From the NCBI RefSeq assembly GCF_002101965.1, contig NZ_LQQA01000010.1:1-64000 (forward strand): 64,000 nucleotides of DNA, in the 5' to 3' direction. The position numbers and the translations under genes were made by a program. The notes beneath the pieces are model-generated. The model did not search any database, was not told where the DNA came from, and was given only the letters and a program-made list of their open reading frames with translations. This DNA comes from Mycolicibacterium wolinskyi (lineage in GTDB: Bacteria > Actinomycetota > Actinomycetes > Mycobacteriales > Mycobacteriaceae). This document shows positions 52,195-61,437 of the stretch, piece by piece; positions within the stretch are counted from its first letter, which is position 1, and each line of letters starts with the position of its first letter.

Positions 52195-53298
52195 GTGTCA
52201 GGACAGCGCGCCGAGTCGGCAGTGCCGGCTGACCTTCGCTCTGTACACCCCCGTTTTGCAGGTGTGCCGTGGTGGGGCGCTGTGCTGCTGGCCGTCACGG
52301 CTACCGCGATCGGGTTTGCTTTCGATGCGGGGTCAGGTAATCGAGAACTCAGTTCGGTGTTCGCCGTCTGCTACGCGTTGGGTTGCCTGTCGGCAGTCCT
52401 CGCGGTCCGGCAGGTGGGCGTGTTCACCGCCGTTATCCAGCCTCCGCTGATCTTGTTCGTTGCTGTGCCCGGTGCGTATTTCTTGTTCCACGGCGGGCAG
52501 CTCGGCGGCATGAAAGACCTGGCGATTAACTGCGGGTATCCGCTCATTGAACGTTTCCCGCTGATGTTGTTCACGTCGGCCGCGGTGTTGCTGATCGGGT
52601 TGGCCCGGTGGTATTTCGGCCTCACGACCCGACGCCCGACGGAGACCGCGACAAGCCGCGGAGGCACACAGTCGCCCGCCGCCGCGGGGTTTGTGTCATC
52701 CATCACATCGAAATTCTCCGGTCTCATCCTCCGCAAACCCGCCACCCGGACCGCTGAGGACGACGATCCGGCCGCGGATCCGCCGCCGCTGCGCCGTCCG
52801 ACCGACCGCCGCCGCAAGCCCGGCGCGGCCGATGCAGGCGCGCGTGCGGGACGCAGGCCGACGAAGCGGTCGACACCGCCACGCTCACGGGCCGCCCGCC
52901 CGCCGGAGGTCGATCTCGACGAGGTGGCGGCCGACCGTCCACGACGGCCCCGAAGCCCACGTGCGACCGAGCCGCCGCTCGTGCCACCCGCCGAGCCGCG
53001 GCGCCGGGTCCGCACCCAGCCGCGCGAGCCGCGCAAGCAGCCGCCCGGCGAGCGGCGGGGCGCCGCATCGCATGACCGGCCACAGCGCCGACGCCGCTTC
53101 GACGACTACGAGCCGTTCGAGGATCCGTTCGAATCGAGCTTTGAGCCGCCGAAGAACGGCCATCCGGGGCGCTCGACGCACCATCCGGTGTCGCGCGTGC
53201 GCTACCGCGGCTCAGACGACGAAGATCACCGCGCCGAATACCGGACGCGACCGCGGCAGTCGTCGCGCGGCCGTCATTCGTGGGAGTACGACAGCTAG
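52195..53298 (+). CDS. DUF6542 membrane protein with basic disordered tail (Rv1111c-like)
   Basis: A 367-residue protein. Residues 1-150 carry four hydrophobic segments (WWGAVLLAVTATAIGFAFDA, FAVCYALGCLSAVLAVRQV, PPLILFVAVPGAYFLFHGG, FPLMLFTSAAVLLIGLARW) typical of DUF6542; the remaining 210 residues are disordered and very rich in Arg and Pro, with an acidic patch (FDDYEPFEDPFESSFEPP). It matches Rv1111c by position. It starts with GTG 52195 and has TACGGT 6 nt upstream, so it is probably leaderless. The basic tail could bind nucleic acids or the division apparatus; this is a guess. Confidence 0.85.
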   Translation: MSGQRAESAVPADLRSVHPRFAGVPWWGAVLLAVTATAIGFAFDAGSGNRELSSVFAVCYALGCLSAVLAVRQVGVFTAVIQPPLILFVAVPGAYFLFHGGQLGGMKDLAINCGYPLIERFPLMLFTSAAVLLIGLARWYFGLTTRRPTETATSRGGTQSPAAAGFVSSITSKFSGLILRKPATRTAEDDDPAADPPPLRRPTDRRRKPGAADAGARAGRRPTKRSTPPRSRAARPPEVDLDEVAADRPRRPRSPRATEPPLVPPAEPRRRVRTQPREPRKQPPGERRGAASHDRPQRRRRFDDYEPFEDPFESSFEPPKNGHPGRSTHHPVSRVRYRGSDDEDHRAEYRTRPRQSSRGRHSWEYDS

Positions 53299-53316
53299 AT
53301 CAGCGAGAACGCGCCG

Positions 53317-54330
53317 TCAGGAACGCGGCGGCCGGATCTCGCGCGGCAGTGCGAACACCAACGTCTCGTTGGCCGTGGTGACGGGCTGCACGGTGTCGTA
53401 GCCGTAGTCGGCCAACCGCTCCAGCACACCGCGCACCAAGATTTCGGGCACCGAGGCCCCGGAGGTGACGCCGATGGTCGTGACGCCGTCGAGCCAGGCC
53501 GGGTCGATGTCCTCGGCATAGTCGACCAGATGGGCGGCATCCGAGCCGGCGTTCAGCGCCACCTCGACCAGCCGCACCGAGTTCGACGAGTTACGTGAAC
53601 CCACCACGATCACGAGTTCACACTCGGGCGCCATCGCCTTGACCGCGACCTGACGGTTCTGGGTGGCGTAGCAGATGTCGTCGCTCGGCGGGTCCTGCAG
53701 CGTCGGGAACTTCTCGCGCAGACGGCGGACGGTCTCCATGGTCTCGTCGACGCTCAGCGTGGTCTGGGACAACCAGATCACCTTGTTCTCGTCGCGGATC
53801 CGCACGTTGTCGACCGCATCGGGACCGTCGACCAGCTGAACGTGGTCCGGCGCCTCCCCTGCCGTGCCGATGACCTCCTCATGGCCCTCATGGCCGATGA
53901 GCAGGATGTCGTAGTCGTCACGCGCGAATCGCTTGGCCTCGTTGTGCACCTTGGTCACCAGCGGGCACGTCGCATCGATGACCTTGAGGTCGCGCTCGGC
54001 AGCCGTCTGGTGCACTGTCGGCGCCACACCGTGGGCCGAGAACACCACGATGGCACCCTCGGGCACCTCGTCGGTCTCGTCGACGAAGATCGCCCCGGCC
54101 TTGGCGAGGGTCTCCACGACGTGGCGGTTGTGCACGATCTCGTGCCGGACGTAGACGGGCGCGCCGTGCTTTTCCAGCGCCCGTTCCACTGTCTCGACGG
54201 CACGGTCGACGCCGGCGCAGTAACCACGCGGCTCGGCCAGCAGGACCCGCTTGCTCAAGCTTTCGGACCGGCCGCCGGACACGACCGAGCTGGCGGCACC
54301 CGGAATACCCATATTGATCGTCGACGGCAT
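53317..54330 (-). CDS. ispH: 4-hydroxy-3-methylbut-2-enyl diphosphate reductase
   Basis: The last enzyme of the MEP isoprenoid pathway (337 aa), reducing HMBPP to IPP and DMAPP. The three [4Fe-4S] cysteines are Cys38 ([12 protein letters not shown]), Cys122 ([11 protein letters not shown]) and Cys220 ([12 protein letters not shown]); HEGHEE supplies the substrate-binding Glu, and [11 protein letters not shown] and VTSGASVPE bind the diphosphate. ATG 54330 is used because it matches the Rv1110 start and follows TACCCT by 6 nt, suggesting a leaderless mRNA; the open frame to 54438 is unsupported. Confidence 0.96.
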   Translation of the reverse strand: MPSTINMGIPGAASSVVSGGRSESLSKRVLLAEPRGYCAGVDRAVETVERALEKHGAPVYVRHEIVHNRHVVETLAKAGAIFVDETDEVPEGAIVVFSAHGVAPTVHQTAAERDLKVIDATCPLVTKVHNEAKRFARDDYDILLIGHEGHEEVIGTAGEAPDHVQLVDGPDAVDNVRIRDENKVIWLSQTTLSVDETMETVRRLREKFPTLQDPPSDDICYATQNRQVAVKAMAPECELVIVVGSRNSSNSVRLVEVALNAGSDAAHLVDYAEDIDPAWLDGVTTIGVTSGASVPEILVRGVLERLADYGYDTVQPVTTANETLVFALPREIRPPRS

Positions 54331-54383
54331 GTCACCAGGGTACGGGGCCACGGCTGAATGCAGCCAGCCGTAGTCTGTTGGCC

Positions 54384-54944
54384 ATGGGAACTGCACCGTA
54401 TGGGGTCCGGCTGCTCGTGGGTGCGGCAGTGACCGCATTGGAGGAAACTCGCAAGTTGCCCCAAACCATCCTGACCTACCCGATGACGGTGGCCAGCCAG
54501 GCGGCCAACATCGTGATGCATGTTCAGCAGAATCTCGCCGAATTGGTCATCAAGGGCGACGAGACACTGGAACAACTGTTCCCGCCCAAAGACGAGCAGG
54601 CGGAGTGGGCGACGTTCGACGAGGACCTCGAAGACGACGAGCCCGCAGCCGGCAACGCGTCCGAGGGTGAGCGCCGCACCGAGGGTCGGTTCGCGTTGTA
54701 CAGCTCGGGGGAACCCGAGTCCGCCAACAGTGAGCCCGAGACGCCGGCCCAACCGGCCGAGGCACCGGCGATCGTCGAAGAACTCGGATACGAGTCGCTG
54801 ACGCTGGCCCAGCTGCGGGCCAGACTGAGCTCACTGCGGGTCGCCGACCTGGAGGCGCTGCTGGCGTTCGAGGAAGCCGGCCGGGCCCGAGCCCCGTTCG
54901 TGACGTTGCTCGCCAACAGGATCACGCGCGCGACCGCGAAGTGA
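54384..54944 (+). CDS. Lipid-droplet-associated-type protein (Rv1109c-like)
   Basis: A 186-residue protein beginning [20 protein letters not shown] with an amphipathic/hydrophobic N-terminal region (to about residue 55), an acidic disordered middle, and a C-terminal helical module ([20 protein letters not shown]). It is the positional counterpart of Rv1109c, a homologue (from memory) of the Rhodococcus lipid-droplet protein MLDS. The amphipathic region would coat triacylglycerol droplets. ATG 54384 follows TAGTCT (54371-54376) by 7 nt, implying a leaderless transcript. Its stop overlaps the xseA start (GTGA). Confidence 0.82.
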   Translation: MGTAPYGVRLLVGAAVTALEETRKLPQTILTYPMTVASQAANIVMHVQQNLAELVIKGDETLEQLFPPKDEQAEWATFDEDLEDDEPAAGNASEGERRTEGRFALYSSGEPESANSEPETPAQPAEAPAIVEELGYESLTLAQLRARLSSLRVADLEALLAFEEAGRARAPFVTLLANRITRATAK

Positions 54945-56194
54945 CCGAGCCGGGTCAGTCGCCGGAGAATCCCTGGCCGGTCCGGGCCGTCGCGACGCGC
55001 GTGGCCAAGTGGATCGACCGGCTCGGCGTGGTCTGGGTCGAAGGTCAGCTGACCGAATTGAAGGTCCGCCCGGACTCCAAGACCGTGTTCATGGTCCTGC
55101 GGGATCCGGCCGCCGACATGTCGCTGACCCTGACGTGCCCGCGCGATCTGGTCCGCAACGCCCCGGTCAAGCTGACCGAGGGCACGCAGGTGATCATCTG
55201 CGGCAAGCCGATGTTCTATACCGGCCGTGGCACGTTTTCCTTGCGGGTCAACGAGATTCGTGCGGTGGGCATCGGCGAGCTGCTCGCCCGCATCGACCGG
55301 TTGCGCCGGCTGCTGGATGCCGAAGGGTTGTTCGACCAGCGACTCAAACGCCCGATCCCGTTCCTGCCCAACACCGTCGGCCTGATCACCGGCCGGGCCT
55401 CGGCCGCCGAGCGGGACGTGACGACCGTCGCGACCACCCGTTGGCCCGCCGTACGGTTCGCGATCCGCAACACGATCGTGCAGGGACCCAACGCGGTCCC
55501 GCAGATCGTCGAGGCGTTGGCAGCGTTGGACGCGATGCCGGAAGTCGACGTGATCGTCATCGCCCGCGGCGGCGGCAGCGTCGAAGACCTGCTGCCGTTC
55601 TCGGACGAGACGCTGTGCCGGGCGATCGCGGCGTGCCGCACCCCGGTGGTCAGCGCGATCGGCCACGAACCCGACAATCCGGTGTGTGATCTGGTCGCCG
55701 ACCTGCGGGCCGCGACACCGACCGACGCCGCCAAGCGCATCGTCCCTGACGCGGCTGCCGAGCAGGCGCTCATCGCCGATCTGCACCGGCGCAGTGCACG
55801 TGCGCTGCGCAACTGGGTGCACCGCGAGAAGCATCACCTCGACCAGTTGCGCAGCCGGCCGGTGCTTGCACAGCCGCTCGCGACGCTGACCGCACGCAGC
55901 GACGAGATCCATCGCGCCCGCGCCACCGCGCAGCGCGACATCACCCGGTTGATCAATGCCGAGAGCGAGACCATCGGTCACCTGTCGGCGCGGCTGACCA
56001 CACTGGGCCCGGCGGCGACACTGGCCCGCGGCTACGCGGTGGTGCAGTCGGTGCCGGAGGACGGCGCCCCGACCGTGCTGCGCTCGGTGACGGACGCACC
56101 GAGCGGCACCCGGTTGCGGGTCCGGGTGTCCGACGGTGTGGTCACGGCGGTCAGCGAAGGCGAAGAGGAAAGCACTCCAGGGAGTTCAGCATGA
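54941..56194 (+). CDS. xseA: Exodeoxyribonuclease VII large subunit
   Basis: A 417-residue subunit that, with XseB, degrades single-stranded DNA. The N-terminal OB domain contains [25 protein letters not shown]; the catalytic domain contains [41 protein letters not shown] and [21 protein letters not shown], all diagnostic; the long coiled coil follows. It starts with GTG 54941 overlapping the upstream stop, and its own stop overlaps xseB (ATGA). The order lipid-droplet protein-xseA-xseB-hsd matches Rv1109c-Rv1106c. Confidence 0.97.
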   Translation: MTEPGQSPENPWPVRAVATRVAKWIDRLGVVWVEGQLTELKVRPDSKTVFMVLRDPAADMSLTLTCPRDLVRNAPVKLTEGTQVIICGKPMFYTGRGTFSLRVNEIRAVGIGELLARIDRLRRLLDAEGLFDQRLKRPIPFLPNTVGLITGRASAAERDVTTVATTRWPAVRFAIRNTIVQGPNAVPQIVEALAALDAMPEVDVIVIARGGGSVEDLLPFSDETLCRAIAACRTPVVSAIGHEPDNPVCDLVADLRAATPTDAAKRIVPDAAAEQALIADLHRRSARALRNWVHREKHHLDQLRSRPVLAQPLATLTARSDEIHRARATAQRDITRLINAESETIGHLSARLTTLGPAATLARGYAVVQSVPEDGAPTVLRSVTDAPSGTRLRVRVSDGVVTAVSEGEEESTPGSSA

Positions 56195-56403
56195 AGCCTA
56201 TTAGTGAACTGGGCTATGAAGATGCCCGCGACGAACTGATCGAGGTCGTACAGCAACTGGAGCAGGGCGGGCTTGATCTCGATTCTTCGCTGAAGCTCTG
56301 GGAAAGAGGCGAAGCGCTGGCCAAACGTTGCGAAGAACATTTAGCGGGTGCGCGCGAGCGTGTGGAGCAGGCACTGGCCGCGAGGGAGTCGGACGATGAC
56401 TGA
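56191..56403 (+). CDS. xseB: Exodeoxyribonuclease VII small subunit
   Basis: A 70-residue helical protein, shorter than the recalled M. tuberculosis Rv1107c (about 85 aa). [42 protein letters not shown] is the XseB helical hairpin that winds around the XseA coiled coil. It starts at ATG 56191 and overlaps the xseA stop, so the subunits are translationally coupled. The KstR box of the next gene begins 34 bp after its stop. Confidence 0.95.
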   Translation: MKPISELGYEDARDELIEVVQQLEQGGLDLDSSLKLWERGEALAKRCEEHLAGARERVEQALAARESDDD

Positions 56404-56437
56404 GCCAGCGACCGGATTCGACATTGACGCTCGAAAC

Positions 56438-56459
56438 TGGAACGTGTTTCAGTTATGCT
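56438..56459 (+). promoter_or_regulatory. KstR operator and -10 element of hsd
   Basis: TGGAACGTGTTTCA (56438-56451) fits the KstR consensus TNNAACNNGTTNNA. It is followed directly by TATGCT (56454-56459), a TANNNT -10 element whose end is 7 nt before ATG 56467. The layout is the same as at the DUF3556 gene near 31196. Confidence 0.82.
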
Positions 56460-56466
56460 GCCCGGC

Positions 56467-57549
56467 ATGGGTGACTCATCGCTGACCACTGAGTTGGGCC
56501 GAGTGCTGGTGACCGGCGGTTCCGGCTTCGTCGGCGCCAACCTGGTGACCGAGCTGCTGGACCGCGGCCATGCGGTCCGCTCGTTCGACCGGGCCCCGTC
56601 ACCGCTGCCCGACCACGCCGGTCTCGAGGTCATCACCGGCGACATCTGCGACCCGGACACCGTCGCGGCCGCCGTCGAGGGAATCGACACGGTGTTCCAC
56701 ACCGCGGCGATCATCGACCTGATGGGCGGCGCGTCGGTCACCGAGGAGTACCGCCAGCGCAGCTTCGCGGTCAATGTCGGCGGCACCGAGAACCTTGTGC
56801 ACGCCGCACAGCAGGCCGGGGTCAAGCGGTTCGTCTACACCGCATCCAACAGCGTCGTGATGGGCGGCCAGCACATCGTCGACGGCGACGAGACCCTGCC
56901 CTACACCGACCGGTTCAACGACCTCTACACCGAGACCAAGGTGGTGGCCGAGAAGTTCGTCCTCGGCCAGAACGGCGTGAGCGATATGCTCACGTGCTCG
57001 ATCCGGCCCAGCGGCATCTGGGGCCGCGGCGACCAGACGATGTTCCGCAAGGTGTTCGAGAGCGTGCTAGCCGGGCACGTCAAGGTCTTGGTCGGCCGCA
57101 AGAGCACGCTGCTGGACAACTCCTACGTGCACAACCTGATTCACGGTTTCATCCTCGCGGCACAGCATCTCGTTCCCGGTGGCACCGCACCGGGCCAGGC
57201 GTACTTCATCAACGACGGCGAACCGGTCAACATGTTCGAGTTCGCCCGTCCCGTCATCGAGGCGTGTGGACACAAGCTCCCCCGCGTGCGCGTGCCGGGG
57301 CGTCTCGTCCATGCGGCGATGACCGCCTGGCAGCGGCTGCATTTCCGCTTCGGCATCCCCGAGCCGCTCCTGGAACCGCTTGCGGTGGAACGGCTTTACC
57401 TCAACAACTACTTCTCCATCGCGAAGGCCAAGCGCGACCTCGGCTACCGCCCGCTCTACACCACGCAGCAGGCCGTCGACCATTGCCTGCCGTACTACAT
57501 CGAGTTGTTCGACAAGATGCGCGCGCAGAAACAGCCGGTATCCGTCTAG
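56467..57549 (+). CDS. hsd: 3-beta-hydroxysteroid dehydrogenase/isomerase
   Basis: A 360-residue extended SDR that oxidises and isomerises cholesterol to cholestenone, the entry step of sterol catabolism. VLVTGGSGFVGANLVTELLD binds NAD+, the catalytic Tyr-x-x-x-Lys is YTETK in NDLYTETKVVAEKF, and IRPSGIWGRGDQTMF and FINDGEPVNMFEF are typical of the 3-beta-HSD family. The counterpart is Rv1106c. The open frame begins at 56455, but ATG 56467 lies 7 nt after the TATGCT -10 element and is the likelier, leaderless start. A KstR box overlaps the promoter. Confidence 0.95.
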   Translation: MGDSSLTTELGRVLVTGGSGFVGANLVTELLDRGHAVRSFDRAPSPLPDHAGLEVITGDICDPDTVAAAVEGIDTVFHTAAIIDLMGGASVTEEYRQRSFAVNVGGTENLVHAAQQAGVKRFVYTASNSVVMGGQHIVDGDETLPYTDRFNDLYTETKVVAEKFVLGQNGVSDMLTCSIRPSGIWGRGDQTMFRKVFESVLAGHVKVLVGRKSTLLDNSYVHNLIHGFILAAQHLVPGGTAPGQAYFINDGEPVNMFEFARPVIEACGHKLPRVRVPGRLVHAAMTAWQRLHFRFGIPEPLLEPLAVERLYLNNYFSIAKAKRDLGYRPLYTTQQAVDHCLPYYIELFDKMRAQKQPVSV

Positions 57550-57550
57550 T

Positions 57551-58075
57551 TCACGGCAGCGTCTGCAGTGCGTTGAGTTCCCCTGTCGCACTGTTGATCA
57601 GGGCAGCGTGGTCGAGAGTCACACGCAGCGGCAGCACGTCGAGCACCGTCGCCACCACCTGGGGAACCTGCGCCAAGGTGGCCCGCGGCGCGAGCGAACA
57701 ATGCGGTAGCCACACTCCCGGCCGGTAATGCTTGTGCAGTTCGGCGCCGGTGGCCGTGACCGCGTCGACCACACTTTCCTGGCGCGCAACGAAATCCGCG
57801 CTGACGCCGGCCACCAGCCAGACGCGTCCGCGCCGGAACAAGCCGACGCCGTCGAAGCTCAACTGCACCGGGGCGCCGGCCCGGATGCCCGCCAGCGCGT
57901 CCGACACCGCCGCCAGATCCCAGCGGCGCAGCACCGCATACGAGACGTGCGGCACGTGCCTGCCATGGGTGTGCGAGCACAGGCTCGCCACACCCTGCTG
58001 CTCGACACGGTCCCAGAGTGCCCGGATCGCACGCTCCGAACGCCGGTCGAACAGCAGGCACACCGCCAGCGCCAC
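57551..58075 (-). CDS. 2H phosphoesterase (2'-5' RNA ligase-like)
   Basis: A 174-residue protein with the two His-x-Ser/Thr motifs of the 2H superfamily: HVSYAV (about residue 42) and HCSLAP (about 124), preceded by LAVCLLFDRRSERAIRALW. Members cleave 2'-5' or cyclic phosphodiesters in RNA or nucleotides. It starts at ATG 58075, 3 bp after the stop of the DUF1876 gene, so the two are co-transcribed. It converges on hsd with one base between stops. Confidence 0.88.
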   Translation of the reverse strand: MALAVCLLFDRRSERAIRALWDRVEQQGVASLCSHTHGRHVPHVSYAVLRRWDLAAVSDALAGIRAGAPVQLSFDGVGLFRRGRVWLVAGVSADFVARQESVVDAVTATGAELHKHYRPGVWLPHCSLAPRATLAQVPQVVATVLDVLPLRVTLDHAALINSATGELNALQTLP

Positions 58076-58078
58076 GTG

Positions 58079-58357
58079 TCAGCGGTACAGGTGCACCGGA
58101 TGGTGCGTGCCCTGCTCGATCCGTGCCGAGGCGGCGTGGAGCAGTTCGGTGCCGAGCGCGATGAGCGCACGCGCCGCGGCGATCTCCTCACCGATCATCG
58201 GCAGGCTCGGGTCTCTCGGGTTGCGGTAGGCATCCCCTGTCGTGGCGAAGGACTCGTCTCCGCTCATGTGGACGCGGGCCGATGCGTGGGTGTGGACGTC
58301 ATCCTCGGAGAACTCGATGTCGACGTGCCATTTGTTGGTCAGATCTTTGTCATACAT
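58079..58357 (-). CDS. DUF1876 (dsRBD-fold-like) protein
   Basis: A 92-residue protein: KWHVDIEFSEDDVHTHASARVH, GDAYRNPRDPSLPMIGEEIA, then a helix AAARALIALGTELLHAASARIE. These features define DUF1876, small actinobacterial proteins with a double-stranded-RNA-binding-like fold and unknown function. ATG 58357 is chosen because GGAAGG lies about 8 nt upstream; a GTG three codons earlier is possible. Next to a 2H RNA phosphoesterase, an RNA-related role is conceivable. Confidence 0.87.
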   Translation of the reverse strand: MYDKDLTNKWHVDIEFSEDDVHTHASARVHMSGDESFATTGDAYRNPRDPSLPMIGEEIAAARALIALGTELLHAASARIEQGTHHPVHLYR

Positions 58358-58375
58358 GGCGATCACCTTCCGTCT

Positions 58376-59719
58376 TCAAGGGTGCACCGCGGGCTCGTCG
58401 GAGACAACCTCCGAGGCCCCGCCGACTTCCTCGATGTCCTTGCGGTTGGTCTCGGGACCGTAGGCCAGGGCCACCAACGTGATGGCCGTCAGCACCCCGA
58501 GGTAGACGATGATGACCCACCAGTGCCCGAAAGCGGCGATCAGCGCCGTCGCGATGAGCGGCAGGAATCCACCGGCGAGGACTGAACCGATCTCGCGGGC
58601 GAATGCGAAACCCGACAGCCGGGTTCGGGTGTCGAACAGTTCGGCGTAGTACGCGGCCTGGGGCGCCAGCATCGCCGGGTAGAGGATGCCGAGGCCGACG
58701 ACGAAGCCGAGGATCAGCAGCGCCGGGCTCAGGGTTTCGAGCATCAGGAAGAACGGCACGAGCCACAGCACCGACGCCAGGGCGCCTGCGGCGTAGACCG
58801 GCCTGCGGCCGATGCGATCGCTGACATGCGCCCACACCGGGATGGCGCAGATCTGCACGGCCGACGCGATCACCACCGCCAGCAGCGTCGTGCTGCTCGG
58901 CACGCCGAGCGTGTTGACGGCGAAGCCCACCGCGAACACCGGGAACAGATACGCGAAACCGTTCTCGGCCAGCCGGGAGCCGACCACGACCAGGAAGTTG
59001 CGGGGATTGCGCCGAATGGCTTCCAGCACCGGGATCTTCGTTTCCTCGGCCGCTCCGCGGGCTTCGGCCTGCACCGCGTTCTCGTAGGCCTGGGTCTCGT
59101 CGATGTTGCGGCGGATGAAGTAGCCGACCACCAGCAGCACCGCGCCGAGCAGGAACGGCACGCGCCAGCCCCAGCTGTGGAACGCCGCGTCGGGCAACAG
59201 CGTCGCGAGTTGGAACACCCCGGTGGACAGCAGCGTGGCGATCGCGAAACCCGTTGGCGCCCAAGCCCCGGCCATGCCGCGCCGCTGTTGGTCACCGTGT
59301 TCGACCGACAAGACGACAGCTCCCGCGTACTCGCCGCCTGCCCCGAAGCCCTGCAGCAACCTCAGCACGATCAGCAGTATCGGGGCGAGCACACCGATCG
59401 TGTCGTAGTTCGGCAGCACCCCGATGAGCGTGGTCGCGACGCCCATCAGCACGATGGTGAAGACGAGCATTCGCTTGCGCCCCACCCGGTCCCCCATGTT
59501 GCCGAGCACGATGCCGCCGAGCGGACGGGCAAGGAATCCGACCGCGTAGGACGCGAACGCGGCCAACGTTCCGACCGTCGGATTGACACTCGGAAAGAAC
59601 TGCGAGTTGAGCACGAGCGCTGCGGCGGTGCCGTAGATGAGGAAGTCGTACCACTCGAGCGTGGTTCCGACGAGCGCGGCGATACCGGCCTTGCGCGCCT
59701 GGTTGGGGGTTCGGGTCAT
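58376..59719 (-). CDS. MHS-family MFS transporter
   Basis: A 447-residue, 12-helix symporter of the metabolite:H+ family (shikimate/KgtP/proline-betaine type): TTLEWYDFLIYGTAAALV in helix 1, LARPLGGIVLGNMGDRVGRKRML (signature loop), LLRLLQGFGAGGEYAGAVVL and RRNIDETQAYENA. It probably imports an organic acid. ATG 59719 is preceded by AAAGGAG, better than the upstream in-frame ATG at 59746. It is the third gene of the FAD enzyme-dehydratase-transporter operon and so likely takes up that pathway's substrate. Confidence 0.92.
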   Translation of the reverse strand: MTRTPNQARKAGIAALVGTTLEWYDFLIYGTAAALVLNSQFFPSVNPTVGTLAAFASYAVGFLARPLGGIVLGNMGDRVGRKRMLVFTIVLMGVATTLIGVLPNYDTIGVLAPILLIVLRLLQGFGAGGEYAGAVVLSVEHGDQQRRGMAGAWAPTGFAIATLLSTGVFQLATLLPDAAFHSWGWRVPFLLGAVLLVVGYFIRRNIDETQAYENAVQAEARGAAEETKIPVLEAIRRNPRNFLVVVGSRLAENGFAYLFPVFAVGFAVNTLGVPSSTTLLAVVIASAVQICAIPVWAHVSDRIGRRPVYAAGALASVLWLVPFFLMLETLSPALLILGFVVGLGILYPAMLAPQAAYYAELFDTRTRLSGFAFAREIGSVLAGGFLPLIATALIAAFGHWWVIIVYLGVLTAITLVALAYGPETNRKDIEEVGGASEVVSDEPAVHP

Positions 59720-59742
59720 GGGGTGGCTCCTTTGCCGGATAT

Positions 59743-61437
59743 TCAATTGCTCGGGCGGCGCAGTACCGCGCCGCGTTGGACGGGACCGACGAGCGCGGCG
59801 TATTGGCCGAGCCAGCCGCGTTCTGGGTATTCGCCTGCTGCGCGCACCGGTTCGCCGATGCGCGCCGGGCTGCTGTCGATCCGGCGGCTGTCGAGGTCGA
59901 TCGCGACGATGTCGCCGTCTTCGAGCCCGGCCAGCGGCCCGCCGTCGGCGGCCTCGGGCATAACCTGGCCGACCACCAGGCCGTGGTTGAGTCCGGAGAG
60001 TTCACCATCGGTGACCACGGCGACATGACCGCCGAGGCCCGCCCCGTTCAGCGCGGCGACGAAACTGGCCGCGAACACCGTGCCCGGCCCGCCGCGTGGC
60101 CCCATCCCGCGCAGGACGATGACGTCGCCTTTCTCGATGCGGCCGTCGCCCAGCGCGACGATGGCGTCGTCCTCGCCGATGAAAACCTTTGCCGGTCCGG
60201 AGAACTGGCGCCGCGTCGCCTTACCGACGCCGGCCACCTTGACGATCGAGCCGTCCGGGGCCAAAGAGCCGCGCAGGATGATCAGACCGGGCTCGTCGTT
60301 GACGGGATTGTCGAGCGTGCGCAGTACCTCGCCGTCGGCCTGCCGTGCGCGCTCGGCCCGCTGCGCGACGGTGCTGCCGTCGACCGTCAGTGCGTCGCCG
60401 TGCAGCCGGGGCAGCAGGGTACGCATGACGGTCTGGATACCGCCGATGCCGTCGAGGTCCCACACCTGGTGGTTGCCGTTGGGCCGGATCGCGGCGAGTT
60501 GCACGGCGTCCCCGCCATGCTTTTCGAAGAGGCCGACGACGTCGATGTCGAGATCGGCCTCGGCACAGATCGCGGCCAGGTGACGGATGCAGTTGACCGA
60601 TCCGCCCAGCGCCAGCGCCACCTCGATCGCGTTCTCGACCGACTTCGCCGTGATGACCTGCCGCGCAGTCAGATTCTGTTCGACCATGCGCACGATGCGG
60701 TGCCCGGCCGCCGTGGCGTTGGTCAGCATCCGTTCCGAATTCGCCCGCACCGGAGCCGAACCCGCCACCGTCATGCCGAGCGCCTCGGCCAGGCAGTGCA
60801 TGGTGTTGGCGGTGGCCAGGCCGGCGCACACGCCCGGCCCTTGGATCGCGCTGTCGGCGAGGTCGCCGAGTTCGTCGACGGTCATCGTGCCCGCGGCAAG
60901 TGCACCGACGGATTCGTAGACCGTGTCGATGTCGACCGAGCAGCCACTCCAGGTGCCGCCGCGCTGATAGCCGCCGATCACGATGATGGCGGGGAGGTCG
61001 AGGCGGGCCGCGGCCATGAGATGTGCGGGCGTGGTCTTGTCGCACGAGGACAGGAACACGATGCCGTCGAGCACCGCACCTTCGACGGCGGCCTCCACAT
61101 CGTTGACGATCAGATCGCGCGTGGGCATCAGGTACCGCGCCTTGCGTCCGGCGCTCGTGACGAAATCGCTTGGCGCCGTGGTACGGATCTCGAACGGCAG
61201 CCCGCCGGCCTCCCGCACCGCGTCCGCTACCCGGACGGCGACGTCGTCGAGATGGGCGAAACACACCGACAGCTTCGACGACGTGTTGACGATCGCGATC
61301 TTGGGCTTCTGCTGATCCTGCCAGTCGATGCCCATGGCGCTCCACTGCGCACGCCGCACGGCCCAGCGCGTGCTGCCCGGCGTGAAGTTGCTCCGTAATT
61401 CGCCTGGTACCGAGGCGCGTTCGAAGTTGTCGGTCAC
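59743..61437 (-). CDS. IlvD/Edd-family dehydratase
   Basis: A 564-residue Fe-S dehydratase of the dihydroxyacid/phosphogluconate/sugar-acid group. The cluster ligands lie in FLSSCDKTTPAHLMAAARLD and GPGVCAGLATANTMHCLAEAL; GTWSGCSVDID, RGMGPRGGPGT and VVTDGELSGLNHGLVVGQVMPEA are family motifs, the last containing the substrate-binding serine region. A third Cys occurs in SVNCIRHLAAICAEADL. The context points to catabolic sugar-acid or hydroxy-acid dehydration rather than branched-chain synthesis. It starts with GTG 61437 in a GTGA overlap with the FAD gene. Confidence 0.92.
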   Translation of the reverse strand: MTDNFERASVPGELRSNFTPGSTRWAVRRAQWSAMGIDWQDQQKPKIAIVNTSSKLSVCFAHLDDVAVRVADAVREAGGLPFEIRTTAPSDFVTSAGRKARYLMPTRDLIVNDVEAAVEGAVLDGIVFLSSCDKTTPAHLMAAARLDLPAIIVIGGYQRGGTWSGCSVDIDTVYESVGALAAGTMTVDELGDLADSAIQGPGVCAGLATANTMHCLAEALGMTVAGSAPVRANSERMLTNATAAGHRIVRMVEQNLTARQVITAKSVENAIEVALALGGSVNCIRHLAAICAEADLDIDVVGLFEKHGGDAVQLAAIRPNGNHQVWDLDGIGGIQTVMRTLLPRLHGDALTVDGSTVAQRAERARQADGEVLRTLDNPVNDEPGLIILRGSLAPDGSIVKVAGVGKATRRQFSGPAKVFIGEDDAIVALGDGRIEKGDVIVLRGMGPRGGPGTVFAASFVAALNGAGLGGHVAVVTDGELSGLNHGLVVGQVMPEAADGGPLAGLEDGDIVAIDLDSRRIDSSPARIGEPVRAAGEYPERGWLGQYAALVGPVQRGAVLRRPSN

